From Croceibacterium salegens (GTDB lineage Bacteria; Pseudomonadota; Alphaproteobacteria; Sphingomonadales; Sphingomonadaceae), in NCBI RefSeq assembly GCF_009827435.1, contig NZ_WTYM01000044.1, forward strand, positions 1 through 64,000: DNA of 64,000 bases. Direction: 5' to 3'. Below, piece after piece: positions 19,745 through 28,092 of this stretch. The notes beneath the pieces were generated by a model. The model did not search any database, had not been told where the DNA came from, and saw only the letters and a program-made list of their open reading frames with translations. Numbering within the stretch: the stretch's first letter is position 1; each line of letters opens with the position of its first letter. The position numbers and the translations under genes were made by a program.

Positions 19745-20001
19745 CGTCATTGGCTCTCATCGTAATTCTATTGATCACTTCATTTGGACTACTGATTGCC
19801 TTCGTCCGACTTGAGGTTGCCAAGGCCGAGAAATCCGGTGTTCTGCCGCGTTGGGGACGATGGCCGCCTTTCTACAAGCCAATCACGCGATCTGCCGAGC
19901 CGGAACTTTTTGACGACGGGCTTCGCTGGCTTCGGGTTGTTCCGTGGATTGCAGCCGTTGCAACCAGCTTTGTCATTCTCCTTGTCGGTCTAATTCTCTA
20001 G
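19741..20001 (+). CDS. Small two-helix membrane protein
   Basis: An 86-aa frame starting with GTG at 19741, overlapping the pccB stop by 4 bp. It has two hydrophobic helices, [19 protein letters not shown] and [20 protein letters not shown], separated by a charged middle rich in Trp and Pro ([10 protein letters not shown]). I recognise no family. It is AT-richer than pccB. The coupling to pccB supports real translation but not a function. Confidence 0.55.
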
Positions 20002-20007
20002 CCCCAT

Positions 20008-20121
20008 CGTCACCCTGAACTTGTTTGTGCTTTGCACAGCTTCGCTTCCAGGGTCCATCTCGCCACCCGCGCGGGCTGGTCGGTTGGGCGAAATGGATGC
20101 TGAAACGAGTTCAGCATGACG
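20008..20121. repeat. Palindromic dispersed repeat (REP-like)
   Basis: The ends CGTCACCCTGAACTTGTTT (from 20008) and AAACGAGTTCAGCATGACG (to 20121) are imperfect inverted repeats, and between them lies GGGTCCATCTCGCC...GGCGAAATGGATGC, which folds as inner arms. Elements with these CTGAACTTGTTTCAG-type ends are, from general knowledge, scattered between genes in Erythrobacter and related genomes. It fills the gap between two genes and may act as a terminator or mRNA stabiliser. Confidence 0.65.
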
Positions 20122-20136
20122 ATTGAAAGGTAAGAC

Positions 20137-20409
20137 ATGGCCTTCCTGGTCGGAATCCAGCGACTGAACGGTGAGTGGGACAATTTCGTCCTGCCCCGCG
20201 ATCCGAGGGACTATCTCGGTGCGGAAGACGTGCTCGGGCGAAAGATCCCGCCGTTCCGCTACCTCGAGGTCTACGACGGAGTGCCCAAGGAAGACATGGT
20301 GCGGCTTGCCAATGCCCTGAAGGGCCTGCCCAAGGATCGCCGCCATGCGGTCTTCCTCGAACACGCACAGTTGCTGAAGAAACGCGCCACGGGCGGGACT
20401 ATGGCCTAG
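20137..20409 (+). CDS. Conserved small hypothetical protein
   Basis: A 90-aa soluble acidic/basic protein (MAFLVGIQRLNGEWDNF...) without signal peptide or membrane segment. The ATG at 20137 follows GAAAGG. It lies 10 bp upstream of the DUF488 gene, in the same direction, and is probably co-transcribed. I do not recognise a domain. The composition and codon use are normal for the window, so I take it as a real gene. Confidence 0.6.
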   Translation: MAFLVGIQRLNGEWDNFVLPRDPRDYLGAEDVLGRKIPPFRYLEVYDGVPKEDMVRLANALKGLPKDRRHAVFLEHAQLLKKRATGGTMA

Positions 20410-20419
20410 AGAACCTACG

Positions 20420-20866
20420 ATGCCGCCAATCCTCACCATCGGCTACGAACAGGCCTCGCAGGCTGCGCTCGTCGGGGCGCTGGTCGAGGCCCGGGTCGAG
20501 GTGCTGGCGGACATCCGCTACCTGCCGCTTTCGCGCCGGCCGGGGTTCTCGAAGAACTCGCTCAAGGCTGCGGTCGAGGACGCGGGGATCGCCTATCGCC
20601 ACTTCCGAGACCTCGGCACGCCCGCCGTGGGGCGCGCTGCAGCAAGGCGCGGGGACCATGCCACGCTGTCAAAGGTCTACGCCGGGCAGCTCGAACTTCC
20701 GGAAGCGATGGCGCAGATGGCCGAACTCCGTGCGCTGGCCGAGGGCAAGCGCGTATGCCTGCTCTGCTACGAGCGCAACGCCGCTGAATGCCACCGCGCC
20801 CTGCTGTTCGACGCGCTCCTGTCCGACTTCGAGCGGATCGACCTGGAGCCTGCGCTGGTCGCCTAG
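20420..20866 (+). CDS. DUF488 domain-containing protein
   Basis: A 148-aa protein with the DUF488 pattern: TIGYEQAS at the start, VLADIRYLPLSRRPGFSKN, and CLLCYERNAAECHRALL near the C-terminus with conserved Cys, Glu and His. The family is widespread and uncharacterised; the CxxCxExxxxxCHR layout suggests metal or nucleotide binding, which is inference. It pairs with the small gene upstream. Its TAG stop shares the CTAG palindrome (20863-20866) with the convergent POT transporter. Confidence 0.85.
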   Translation: MPPILTIGYEQASQAALVGALVEARVEVLADIRYLPLSRRPGFSKNSLKAAVEDAGIAYRHFRDLGTPAVGRAAARRGDHATLSKVYAGQLELPEAMAQMAELRALAEGKRVCLLCYERNAAECHRALLFDALLSDFERIDLEPALVA

Positions 20867-22263
20867 GCTGCGGTCGGTTCGAACTCGTTCTCGCCCATCA
20901 GCCGCTCGGCCAGGAACATCTTAAACGCCGCGAAGGCGACCAGCCCGACCGCCGCGGTTGCGACGTGGATCAGCCAGAACTGAGCGGTGTCCATGCTCGA
21001 ATACCAGCCGCCGACATGGCCGACGATCTGGTTGGCGAGGAAGAAGGCGAGGTAGTAGATGCCGACCACCGTGGCGTTGATCTGCCGCGGCGCCAGGCGG
21101 GTGAACAGCGCGAGGCTGACCGGCAGGATGTGGCTGAAGCCGATCGCGTTGAGCAAGTGGAACATGAAGGGCCAGAGGAGGCCGATCTTGGCGTCGCCCT
21201 GCGTCACCGTCGCCATGACGAGGCACAGCCCACCAGCAATGGTGAAGAAGCTGCCGATCACCATCTTGCCGAGCTCGTCGGGTTCGGTGCCGGTGCGGTT
21301 GGCGCGCCATTTCCAGAACGCCGCCACTGCGACCAGCATCGAAAAGCTGAGCGCCGCGTCGAGCGCCATTAGCCAGGTCGTGGGGATGCGGTAGTCGAAG
21401 AAATTGAGGTCGAACTGTTGGTCGGCCCAGACGAGGTAGGCGTTGAAGATCTGCTGGTTGGTGAGCAGCGCCACGGCCATGACTGGGACCAGCACGAACA
21501 CGGCGATGACCCGGTTCCAGTCGTTACGGGTCAGAGCCTCGCGTGCGGCCTTGTTCTCGGCGGTCGGCTTGTTGTCGGGCGGCAGCCAGGGACCGGCCTT
21601 GAGGTAGACCAGCAGGCCGAGCACCATGACCACGCCGGCGCAGCCGAAGCCGTAGTGCCAGCCAACCTTCTCGCCGAGCGTGCCCGAGATGAACGGCGCG
21701 ACGATCACCGATACGTTGATGGCGATGTAGAAGATCTGGAACGCCATCGCGCGCCGCAGGTCGCCCGGCTTGTAGAGTTCGCCGACCTGGCTGGCGATGT
21801 TGCCCTTGAACAGGCCAACGCCGACGATCAGTGTCGCCAGCGCGAAGATGAAGGCGCCCTCGAAGGCCATGAGGAAGTGGCCGATCGACATGACGACCGC
21901 CCCCGCGACCAGGGCCGCGCGGCGTCCGAGCCACTTGTCGGCGAGCAGCCCGCCGAGGATCGGGGTGAGGTAGACGAGCGAGGAGTAGTCGCCGAAGATC
22001 GCTGAGGCGAGGACCTGTCCCTCAGCCCCGCCGTAGCGCCACTGCTGCAGCCAGCCGAGCCCGATGACGTCGGAAAAACGCTGCGGCAACAGGTAGTTGA
22101 CCATGTAGAGCGCAAGCAGGTTCTGCATCGAATAGTACGAGAAGCGCTCGCACCATTCGACCGCCGAGAGATAGCCGAGGCCCTTGGGATGCCCGAGAAA
22201 GGCGCGGTCCGCCCTTTCGGGGGCCTCGTCGAGATGTTCGGGCCTGGCTTCGGCGGCAGTCAT
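20863..22263 (-). CDS. Proton-dependent oligopeptide (POT/PTR2) transporter
   Basis: A 466-aa MFS protein of the POT family. It has the proton-coupling ExxERFSYYSM motif (EWCERFSYYSM) in helix 1, YLTPILGGLLADKWLGRR in the helix 2-3 region and the PTR2 signature FQIFYIAINVSVIVAPF around helix 5. It imports di- and tripeptides with protons across the inner membrane. Long extra-helical insertions occur after helix 6, as in bacterial POTs. It is divergent from the glycosidase pseudogene; the 139-bp gap holds the operator-like palindrome at 22372-22387. Confidence 0.9.
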   Translation of the reverse strand: MTAAEARPEHLDEAPERADRAFLGHPKGLGYLSAVEWCERFSYYSMQNLLALYMVNYLLPQRFSDVIGLGWLQQWRYGGAEGQVLASAIFGDYSSLVYLTPILGGLLADKWLGRRAALVAGAVVMSIGHFLMAFEGAFIFALATLIVGVGLFKGNIASQVGELYKPGDLRRAMAFQIFYIAINVSVIVAPFISGTLGEKVGWHYGFGCAGVVMVLGLLVYLKAGPWLPPDNKPTAENKAAREALTRNDWNRVIAVFVLVPVMAVALLTNQQIFNAYLVWADQQFDLNFFDYRIPTTWLMALDAALSFSMLVAVAAFWKWRANRTGTEPDELGKMVIGSFFTIAGGLCLVMATVTQGDAKIGLLWPFMFHLLNAIGFSHILPVSLALFTRLAPRQINATVVGIYYLAFFLANQIVGHVGGWYSSMDTAQFWLIHVATAAVGLVAFAAFKMFLAERLMGENEFEPTAA

Positions 22264-22371
22264 TCAGGCGATCCTCGTTGGTTTCGTTTGCGACCGCTTA
22301 TCGCCGCCACCAGCGCGAGTCTCGCGCAAATTCGCGGCTGTCTGGAATCGCAATGTCGCTCAATGGCTTGC

Positions 22372-22387
22372 CCGGTAGCGCTACCGG
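22372..22387. promoter_or_regulatory. Perfect 16-bp palindrome, LacI-family operator-like
   Basis: CCGGTAGCGCTACCGG is a perfect palindrome with the TAGCGCTA core typical of LacI/GalR-family operators in proteobacteria that use plant or algal sugars. It ends 15 bp before the glycosidase ATG, where a repressor would block transcription or initiation. A weaker copy of the same core lies at 36862-36873. No LacI-type gene is in the window. Confidence 0.6.
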
Positions 22388-22402
22388 CGGCACAACGCGG
22401 CG

Positions 22403-23881
22403 ATGCGCAAGTCGCTTGCCATTCTGCTGTTCCTGATCGCCGCGCCCGCCGCCGCGCAGGACGTTCCGCACCTCGAAAAGCGCGGCGAAGCGACGCAGCT
22501 CATCGCCGATGGCGCGCCGTTCCTCATCCTTGGCGGCGAGCTTGGCAATTCCTCGACCTCGTCGCGCGAATACATGGCGGACAGGTGGGCGAAGCTGCAG
22601 ACGATGCACCTCAACACCGTACTGGCGCCGGTTTACTGGGAACTGATCGAACCGGAAGAAGGCGGGTTCGACTTCTCCAGCGTGGACTGGCTGCTGCAGG
22701 ATGCACGGGCGCACGACATGCGGCTGGTGCTCCTGTAGTTCGGCACGTGGAAGAACTCGACGTCGAGCTACGCGCCAGTATGGGTCAAGCGCGACACCCG
22801 GCGCTTTGCGCGGACCACGGGCGAGGCTGGCAGGGCGCAGGAGATCATCTCTGCTTCGTCGAAAGCGGCGCGCGATTCCGATGCCCGCGCCTTCGCCGCG
22901 CTGATGCGGCACCTGCGAGAGGTGGACTCCGCGCGCACCGTGCTGATGGTGCAGGTCGAGAACGAGGTCGGCTTCCTGCCCTTCGCCAGGGAAGGCGGCA
23001 CGGGCGCCGATGCGGCGGCCGACGAGCGCACGCAGGCGCGGGCCTATGCGGCCTACGTCGATGCTGTCGCGGCGACGGGCAAGCGCGAGTATCCGCTACC
23101 CATGTATGTCAACGGCGCGCAGGGCCGGCCGTGCGTGGCTCCGGGCAATTACCCGAGCGGCGGGCCGCTGGCGCATTTGGCGCGCGAATGGCGCGAGGGT
23201 GCACCGTCGATAGATTTCATCGCCCCCGACATCTACTTCCCGAACTTTGCCGGGATCGTCGACGGTTACACGGAAGCCGGGGTGCGCCCGCTGTTCATTC
23301 CCGAGGCCAGCTGCCCGTCCGACGGGGCGCTGGTGGCCAACGCACTGCGTTCGATCGGCCTCCGTCATGCCATCGGTTTCAGCCCGTTCGCCATCGAAGA
23401 CGCAGGGGAAGCGGACGCGCAACGGATCGGCGGACTCTACGCCATGCTTCGCCAGATTGCCCCGCTGGTGACCAAGGCACAGGCCGAAGGGCGCATCGTC
23501 GGTTTAGGCAACCCGGTGAGCTTCGAGGGCGAAGCCGACCTCGCACCGCTGACCGCTGACCTCGGTGGCGCGCGCTTCAGCGTTACGACCATCGATCCGT
23601 GGTCTCCGCGCAACGAGCAGGACCCGGCAAGCCACGGCGGACTGCTCATCTGGCTCGGTGGGGAAGACTACCTGCTTGCCGGAAGCGGGATGAGGCTGAC
23701 CGTGGAGCCGCAGGACGGCGAAGGCAGGATGGGGTTCGATTTCGTCGAGGAAGGCCACTTTGAAGGTGGAGAGTGGAGCCACGGCCGGCGTCTCAACGGG
23801 GACCAGACCCACCAGGGCCGCCACGTCCGCCTGCCGCCCGGCGCATTCGGCATCCAGAAGTTCCGGCTCTACCGATACTAA
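22403..23881 (+). pseudogene. GH35/DUF5597 beta-galactosidase-like glycosidase with one in-frame TAG
   Basis: The frame codes for a 491-residue secreted glycosidase: a signal peptide (AILLFLIAAPAAAQ), then PFLILGGELGNSS, MHLNTVLAPVYWELIEPEEG, VLMVQVENEVG (acid/base Glu region of GH35), FIAPDIYFPNF and PLFIPEASC (likely nucleophile Glu), then a DUF5597-like beta domain. A TAG at 22736-22738 follows MRLVLL, just before FGTWKNS; relatives as I recall them have Trp there, so TGG to TAG is the likely change. The rest of the frame is intact, so the lesion looks recent, or is a sequence error. Expression is probably controlled from the palindrome 15 bp upstream. Confidence 0.8.
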
Positions 23882-23944
23882 GAAATTCCGGCTTGCCGAC
23901 TCGCCTGCGCGGCCAGAAAAGGCGCCGTTCTTCCGGAGTTTGCC

Positions 23945-24298
23945 ATGCGATTCCTGCCCCTCGCCGTCGCTGCCACTCTCGCCGCCCTGTTCGCCTTCGC
24001 GGCGCCGGCGCAGGCCGCGTTCATGGACGGGAACCGGCTCCATTTCCTGTGCAACGCGCAGGACGATCGCAGCCAGGCGATCTGCGGCGGGTACATTCTC
24101 GGTGTCATTGAAGCGCTTCAATACGACGATGAAACAGAGAATCTGGAGCCGTTCGCATGTCCCGAGGACGATACGACCGTTCCAGAGTTCGAAGCCGCGG
24201 TGCTCGACTATCTAGACGACAATCCCGACGAGCTGGGCGAATCCGGGGCAAGCCTCGTCGCGCTCGCGCTGATGCAAGCCTATCCTTGTGGAGACTGA
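23945..24298 (+). CDS. Rap1a/Tai-family small secreted protein
   Basis: A 117-aa protein with a signal peptide cleaved near AQA-AF. The mature part has four Cys (C36, C47, C72, C115), giving two likely disulphides, and the pattern LCNAQDD...AICGGYILGVIEAL, typical of the Rap1a/Tai immunity protein family. Some members neutralise Ssp-type T6SS amidase effectors; many, like this one, have no effector gene next to them, so an immunity role is not shown. It lies alone between the glycosidase and aroB. Confidence 0.65.
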   Translation: MRFLPLAVAATLAALFAFAAPAQAAFMDGNRLHFLCNAQDDRSQAICGGYILGVIEALQYDDETENLEPFACPEDDTTVPEFEAAVLDYLDDNPDELGESGASLVALALMQAYPCGD

Positions 24299-24306
24299 AC
24301 CGGCGC

Positions 24307-25416
24307 TCAGTGCGCCTGCAGTTCCTCGTCGAGGAACGCTGCGACGTCCTCCAGCGAGACTTCCTTGTCGAGGAATGCCGCGCCGATGCCGTGCAGCAGG
24401 ATGAAGGGCAAGGTGCCCGCGTCCATCTTCTTGTCGTGGAGCATGTGCGCGGCGAGCTTGCGGCCGTCGGAGTCCATGTCCAGCGCGGCGATCTCGCTCG
24501 GCAGGCCGACGGCATCGATCGCCGCGGTCACCCGCGCCGCGTCGTCGTCGGAGATGTAACCGCGCCGGGCCGAATAGCGCGCGGCGAGGACCATGCCGAG
24601 TGCGACCCCTTCGCCGTGGAGCAGCTTGTCCGAGAAGCCGGTCTCCGCCTCCAGCGCGTGGCCGAAGGTATGGCCGAGGTTGAGCAGGGCGCGCTTGCCG
24701 GTGGTCTCGCGCTCGTCCTCGGCGACGATGCGGGCCTTGGCCTTCACACTCTCGGTCACGGCGTATTCCTGCGCTGCGCGATCACCAGCGACCACCTTCG
24801 CGCCGTCCGTTTCGCACCAGTCGAAGAACGCCCGGTCGCCGAGGATGCCGTACTTGATCACCTCGGCGTAGCCGCAGCGCAGTTCGCGCGCGGGCAGGGT
24901 GGTGAGCGTGTCGAGGTCGGCGAGCACCAGCGACGGCTGGTGGAAGGCGCCGACGAGGTTCTTGCCCGCGCTGGCATTGATCGCGGTCTTGCCGCCCACC
25001 GAGCTGTCGACCTGCGCCAGCAGGCTGGTCGGTAACTGAATGAAACCGCAGCCGCGCTTTAGGATCGATGCCGCAAACCCGGTCAGGTCGCCGATCACCC
25101 CGCCGCCGAGCGCGAGGATGTGGTCGCCGCGCTCGACCTCCTGTTCGAGCAGCCAATCCATCGTGCGTGCGAGGCCGCTCCACGACTTCGCACCTTCGCC
25201 TGGGGCATGGACCAGCCATTGCGGCTCGAATCCAGCCGAGTCAAGGCTTTGCTGCGCGATACCGCGCCAATCGCGAGCGACGTTCTCGTCGGTCACGATC
25301 GGCACACGGCGCTTGCGCAGCAGCTTGCCACACTGCGCCGGCAGGTCGGCCAGCAGGCCGGTGCCGACGCGAACTTCGTAGGGGCGGCCAGCGAGTTCGA
25401 CGGCGACTACAGGCAT
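24307..25416 (-). CDS. aroB: 3-dehydroquinate synthase
   Basis: A 369-aa enzyme starting at MPVVAVEL (25416), overlapping the aroK stop by 10 bp. It shows ALGGGVIGDLTGFAASI (NAD and metal region), LPTSLLAQVDSSVGGKTAIN and LLNLGHTFGHALE (zinc-binding His residues) as in AroB. It converts DAHP to 3-dehydroquinate, step two of the shikimate route. The aroK-aroB pair supplies early aromatic amino acid synthesis. The gene ends 8 bp from the convergent Rap1a-like gene. Confidence 0.95.
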   Translation of the reverse strand: MPVVAVELAGRPYEVRVGTGLLADLPAQCGKLLRKRRVPIVTDENVARDWRGIAQQSLDSAGFEPQWLVHAPGEGAKSWSGLARTMDWLLEQEVERGDHILALGGGVIGDLTGFAASILKRGCGFIQLPTSLLAQVDSSVGGKTAINASAGKNLVGAFHQPSLVLADLDTLTTLPARELRCGYAEVIKYGILGDRAFFDWCETDGAKVVAGDRAAQEYAVTESVKAKARIVAEDERETTGKRALLNLGHTFGHALEAETGFSDKLLHGEGVALGMVLAARYSARRGYISDDDAARVTAAIDAVGLPSEIAALDMDSDGRKLAAHMLHDKKMDAGTLPFILLHGIGAAFLDKEVSLEDVAAFLDEELQAH

Positions 25417-25976
25417 CCGGCCAGCGCTCCGAGAATGAGGGTGACGGTATCGCCGTGCGGGCCCCTGCCGCTGATCACATGGACAGGGGCGAGAGCATAG
25501 AGCGGGTCGCGCTTCGCTTTCAGCTCGGCGAGGATCTTGCGCGGCTCTCCACCCTTGAGCAGTGGCCGGTTGTCCTTGCGGCTGGTCCGGTCGATCAGCG
25601 TCGGGACGTCGCTGTCGAGCCACACCGCAAGGCCGCGTTCGAGGATCATGGCGCGGGTGTCGTCCTGCGCAAAGGCGCCACCGCCGGTGGCAATGACGGA
25701 AGGGCCGCCTTCGAGCAGCCGGGCGATGACCCGACGTTCGCCGTCTCGGAAATAGGGTTCGCCGAATCGTTCGAAGATTTCGGGTATTGTCAGCTGCGCC
25801 GCCTCGGCGATTTCATCGTCGGCGTCGACGAAGGGAAGGTCGAGCAAAGTGGCCAACTTGCGCCCGACGGTCGACTTGCCGACACCCATCATTCCGACGA
25901 GCACGACCGGCCGATCGAGCCGGATGGCAAGCTGGCGGATTTCCGCATCGTTCAGGGTATGGCCGTCCAAGGTCAT
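25407..25976 (-). CDS. aroK: Shikimate kinase
   Basis: A 189-aa P-loop kinase: GMMGVGKST Walker A (28-36), DADDEIAEAA with the shikimate-binding Asp, RDGERRVI, ATGGGAF and RPLLKGG, the lid region. It phosphorylates shikimate with ATP. The first ~22 residues precede the core and may be a slightly long N-terminus. aroB overlaps its 3' end, so they form one operon. A divergent small membrane protein gene begins 47 bp upstream. Confidence 0.93.
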   Translation of the reverse strand: MTLDGHTLNDAEIRQLAIRLDRPVVLVGMMGVGKSTVGRKLATLLDLPFVDADDEIAEAAQLTIPEIFERFGEPYFRDGERRVIARLLEGGPSVIATGGGAFAQDDTRAMILERGLAVWLDSDVPTLIDRTSRKDNRPLLKGGEPRKILAELKAKRDPLYALAPVHVISGRGPHGDTVTLILGALAGCL

Positions 25977-26023
25977 TGCCGCAGGCGCTATCTGCCTCTA
26001 GACGCCAGCGCAAGGATTGCCGG

Positions 26024-26158
26024 ATGGGACGCAAAAGGATCGTGACTGCCCTCGTGGTGCTGGTGATGACCGTGATAGCCTTTGCCTGGATCGACGGTGG
26101 ACGCGAGGAGCTGCGCATGATCGAGCGGGCCATCGAGCTGCCGGGGGACGGGCAATGA
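26024..26158 (+). CDS. 44-aa single-helix membrane peptide upstream of a large secreted protein
   Basis: MGRKRIVTALVVLVMTVIAF is a positively charged start followed by one membrane helix, then an acidic amphipathic tail (GREELRMIERAIELPGD). The ATG at 26024 follows CCGG rather than a strong site. Its TGA overlaps the ATG of the next gene (ATGA, 26155-26158), which is strong support for real, coupled translation. No family is recognised. It might be an anchor or small partner of the downstream protein; that is inference. Confidence 0.6.
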   Translation: MGRKRIVTALVVLVMTVIAFAWIDGGREELRMIERAIELPGDGQ

Positions 26159-27987
26159 GGCGCGCGACTTGGCTAGCCGGGGCGGCGTTAGTCCTTACCC
26201 CAGCGCTGGCGCTGGCCGGCAGCCCGGAATCGCTGCTCCCGCCGATCTTCGACAACCCCACCCCGACACCGGCTCCGCGGCCGAGCGCGACGGCGCGTCC
26301 CGCTGCTCCTGTCCCCGCAGCGCCCCTCCCGGGCGCCACTCCGGTGATCCAGCAGCTGCCCGGCGACGCAACCGATCCGAACCTCCTGCCGACGGTCGTC
26401 CCGAAAAGCCTGCCTAGCATCGCCGAGCTCGAGAAGATGGACAGCGGCGAACTCGACGAGTTGTTCGGCCTGAAGCCCAAGTACGACATTCCGCCCGGCG
26501 CCCGCCGCTCGCTCGAACAGGTCGGGGTACTCGGCGCGGGCGAGGGAGGTTTCGCTCCCGGTTCGCTGTCCGCCCAACCCGCTGCGTTGGTCCGCGCCGC
26601 GCTTGCCGGCACCAAGGGGCCGATCGTCTCGCGCTGGGGCCATATCCTGCTGCGCCGCGCGCTCGCCAGCCGGCTCGATGCGCCGGACGATATGGATCCG
26701 GTCGAATTTGCCGCCCTGCGCGCCACGGTGCTCAACCGCATGGGCGAAGGTGCGGTGTCGCGCCGCCTCGTGCAGGATGTCGATTCGGCCAATTACGACG
26801 AGAAGCTCGCCAGCGCCGCGCTCGATGCCTACCTCCAGACCGGCGACCTCGTCGGGATGTGCCCGGTGGCCGAGCTCAAGGGCGGCCTGCGCGAAGACGA
26901 CGAATGGCTGATGGTTCGCGCGATCTGCGACGCTTTCGGCGGCGAATCGCGCACCGCCGAGCGCGATCTCGGCCGCATGCTGTCGCGCGGCACCGCGCCG
27001 CGCATCGACGTGCTGCTTGCCCAGCGCTTTGCCGGAGCGGCGGGCGAGGGACGCCGCGCGGTCAATATCGAATGGGACGGGGTCGACGAGCTGACGCCGT
27101 GGCGGCTGTCGCTGTCGCGCGCGCTCGGCATCGAAATTCCCGATTCGCTGCTTAACGGGGCGAGCAGCCGCCTGATGCGCGGAAACGTGCTGATCCCGGC
27201 GGTCCCGCTCGACCAGCGTGCCGCCGCCGCCGACCGCGCCGGCAAGGACGGCATCCTGTCCTCGCGCGCGATGATTGACCTCTACAGCCAGATCTTTGCG
27301 GACGACGACGTCACCGGCGACGTGAAGGATCGTTCGAACACCCTGCGCACCGCCTATGTCGCGGCGGCCCCCGCCGACCGCGTCGCAGCGATCGAAGCTG
27401 TGTGGGGCGGGGGCGAAGACCAGTACGGTCGCCAGGTCCTGACCGCCTATGCCGCGGCGCGCCTGCCGGTCGAACGCGACCTTATGTCCGATCCCTCGCC
27501 GTTCATCGCCTCGATGCTGACCGCCGGTCTCGACCGCAACGCGATGCGCTGGGGCCCGCTGGTCAACGAGGGCAGCCAGGCTTGGGCGCTGCTCGCGCTG
27601 GCCCAGCCGAACCGTCAGGGCACCGTCAGTTCCGGCGCGCTCAGCGAGTTCATCGACAACGACAAGAGCATCGACCAGCGTAAGTCACGATTCCTCGTCG
27701 CAGGTCTGGCCGGGCTCGGGCGTATAGACTCTGGCGACCTCAGCTCCGAGGCCGGCCGGCTCGACCTCTCGCTCGATCGGGCGAGCAAGTGGAGCGACGC
27801 GATCGACAAGGCCGGCGAGTACCGCAACCCGGCGCTCGTTGCGCTGCTCGCCGGGCTCGGCATGCAGGGCAGCGGGTGGGACAAGATGACCGCCCGGCAC
27901 CTGTTCCACATCGTCCGCGCGCTCGACCGCGCGGGGCTCGGCGCCGAAGCCCGCATGATCGCCGCCGAAGCGGTGGCGCGCGGATGA
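26155..27987 (+). CDS. Large secreted helical-repeat hypothetical protein
   Basis: A 610-aa protein with a signal peptide (ATWLAGAALVLTPALALAG), a low-complexity Pro/Ala/Thr linker (PTPAPRPSATARPAAPVPAA) and then ~480 residues that are almost wholly helical and Ala/Leu/Arg-rich, like a TPR- or HEAT-type solenoid, though no exact repeat consensus is clear. It is periplasmic or surface-exposed by inference. Proteins of this design occur next to xerD and aroKB in sphingomonads, but I know no function. Translation is coupled to the small membrane peptide upstream. A GC-rich hairpin repeat follows the stop. Confidence 0.7.
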   Translation: MRRATWLAGAALVLTPALALAGSPESLLPPIFDNPTPTPAPRPSATARPAAPVPAAPLPGATPVIQQLPGDATDPNLLPTVVPKSLPSIAELEKMDSGELDELFGLKPKYDIPPGARRSLEQVGVLGAGEGGFAPGSLSAQPAALVRAALAGTKGPIVSRWGHILLRRALASRLDAPDDMDPVEFAALRATVLNRMGEGAVSRRLVQDVDSANYDEKLASAALDAYLQTGDLVGMCPVAELKGGLREDDEWLMVRAICDAFGGESRTAERDLGRMLSRGTAPRIDVLLAQRFAGAAGEGRRAVNIEWDGVDELTPWRLSLSRALGIEIPDSLLNGASSRLMRGNVLIPAVPLDQRAAAADRAGKDGILSSRAMIDLYSQIFADDDVTGDVKDRSNTLRTAYVAAAPADRVAAIEAVWGGGEDQYGRQVLTAYAAARLPVERDLMSDPSPFIASMLTAGLDRNAMRWGPLVNEGSQAWALLALAQPNRQGTVSSGALSEFIDNDKSIDQRKSRFLVAGLAGLGRIDSGDLSSEAGRLDLSLDRASKWSDAIDKAGEYRNPALVALLAGLGMQGSGWDKMTARHLFHIVRALDRAGLGAEARMIAAEAVARG

Positions 27988-27990
27988 ATT

Positions 27991-28086
27991 CCCCTCCCGC
28001 AAGCGGGAGGGGTTAGGGGTGGGCGAGGAACGCGCCCCGGGTTGTGGTCTTGCCCACCCCCCGGCCTGCTCCCGCCTACGGGAGGG
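27991..28086. repeat. GC-rich palindromic repeat (CCCCTCCCGC family), copy 1
   Basis: CCCCTCCCGC-AA-GCGGGAGGGG (27991-28012) is a perfect 10-bp hairpin with a 2-nt loop. GGGGTGGGC (28016-28024) pairs with GCCCACCCC (28052-28060), and CTCCCG/CGGGAG (about 28069-28084) forms a third hairpin. The same core recurs at 43922-43950. It probably terminates the upstream gene. Its last purine block, GGAGGG (28081-28086), lies at the right distance to serve as the xerD ribosome-binding site. Confidence 0.6.
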
Positions 28087-28092
28087 CAGCAA

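Noticed and set aside
23945-24298. Toxin-immunity (T6SS Tai) locus
   Set aside because: The Rap1a/Tai-like protein has no effector, VgrG or Hcp gene next to it, so an immunity role is unsupported.
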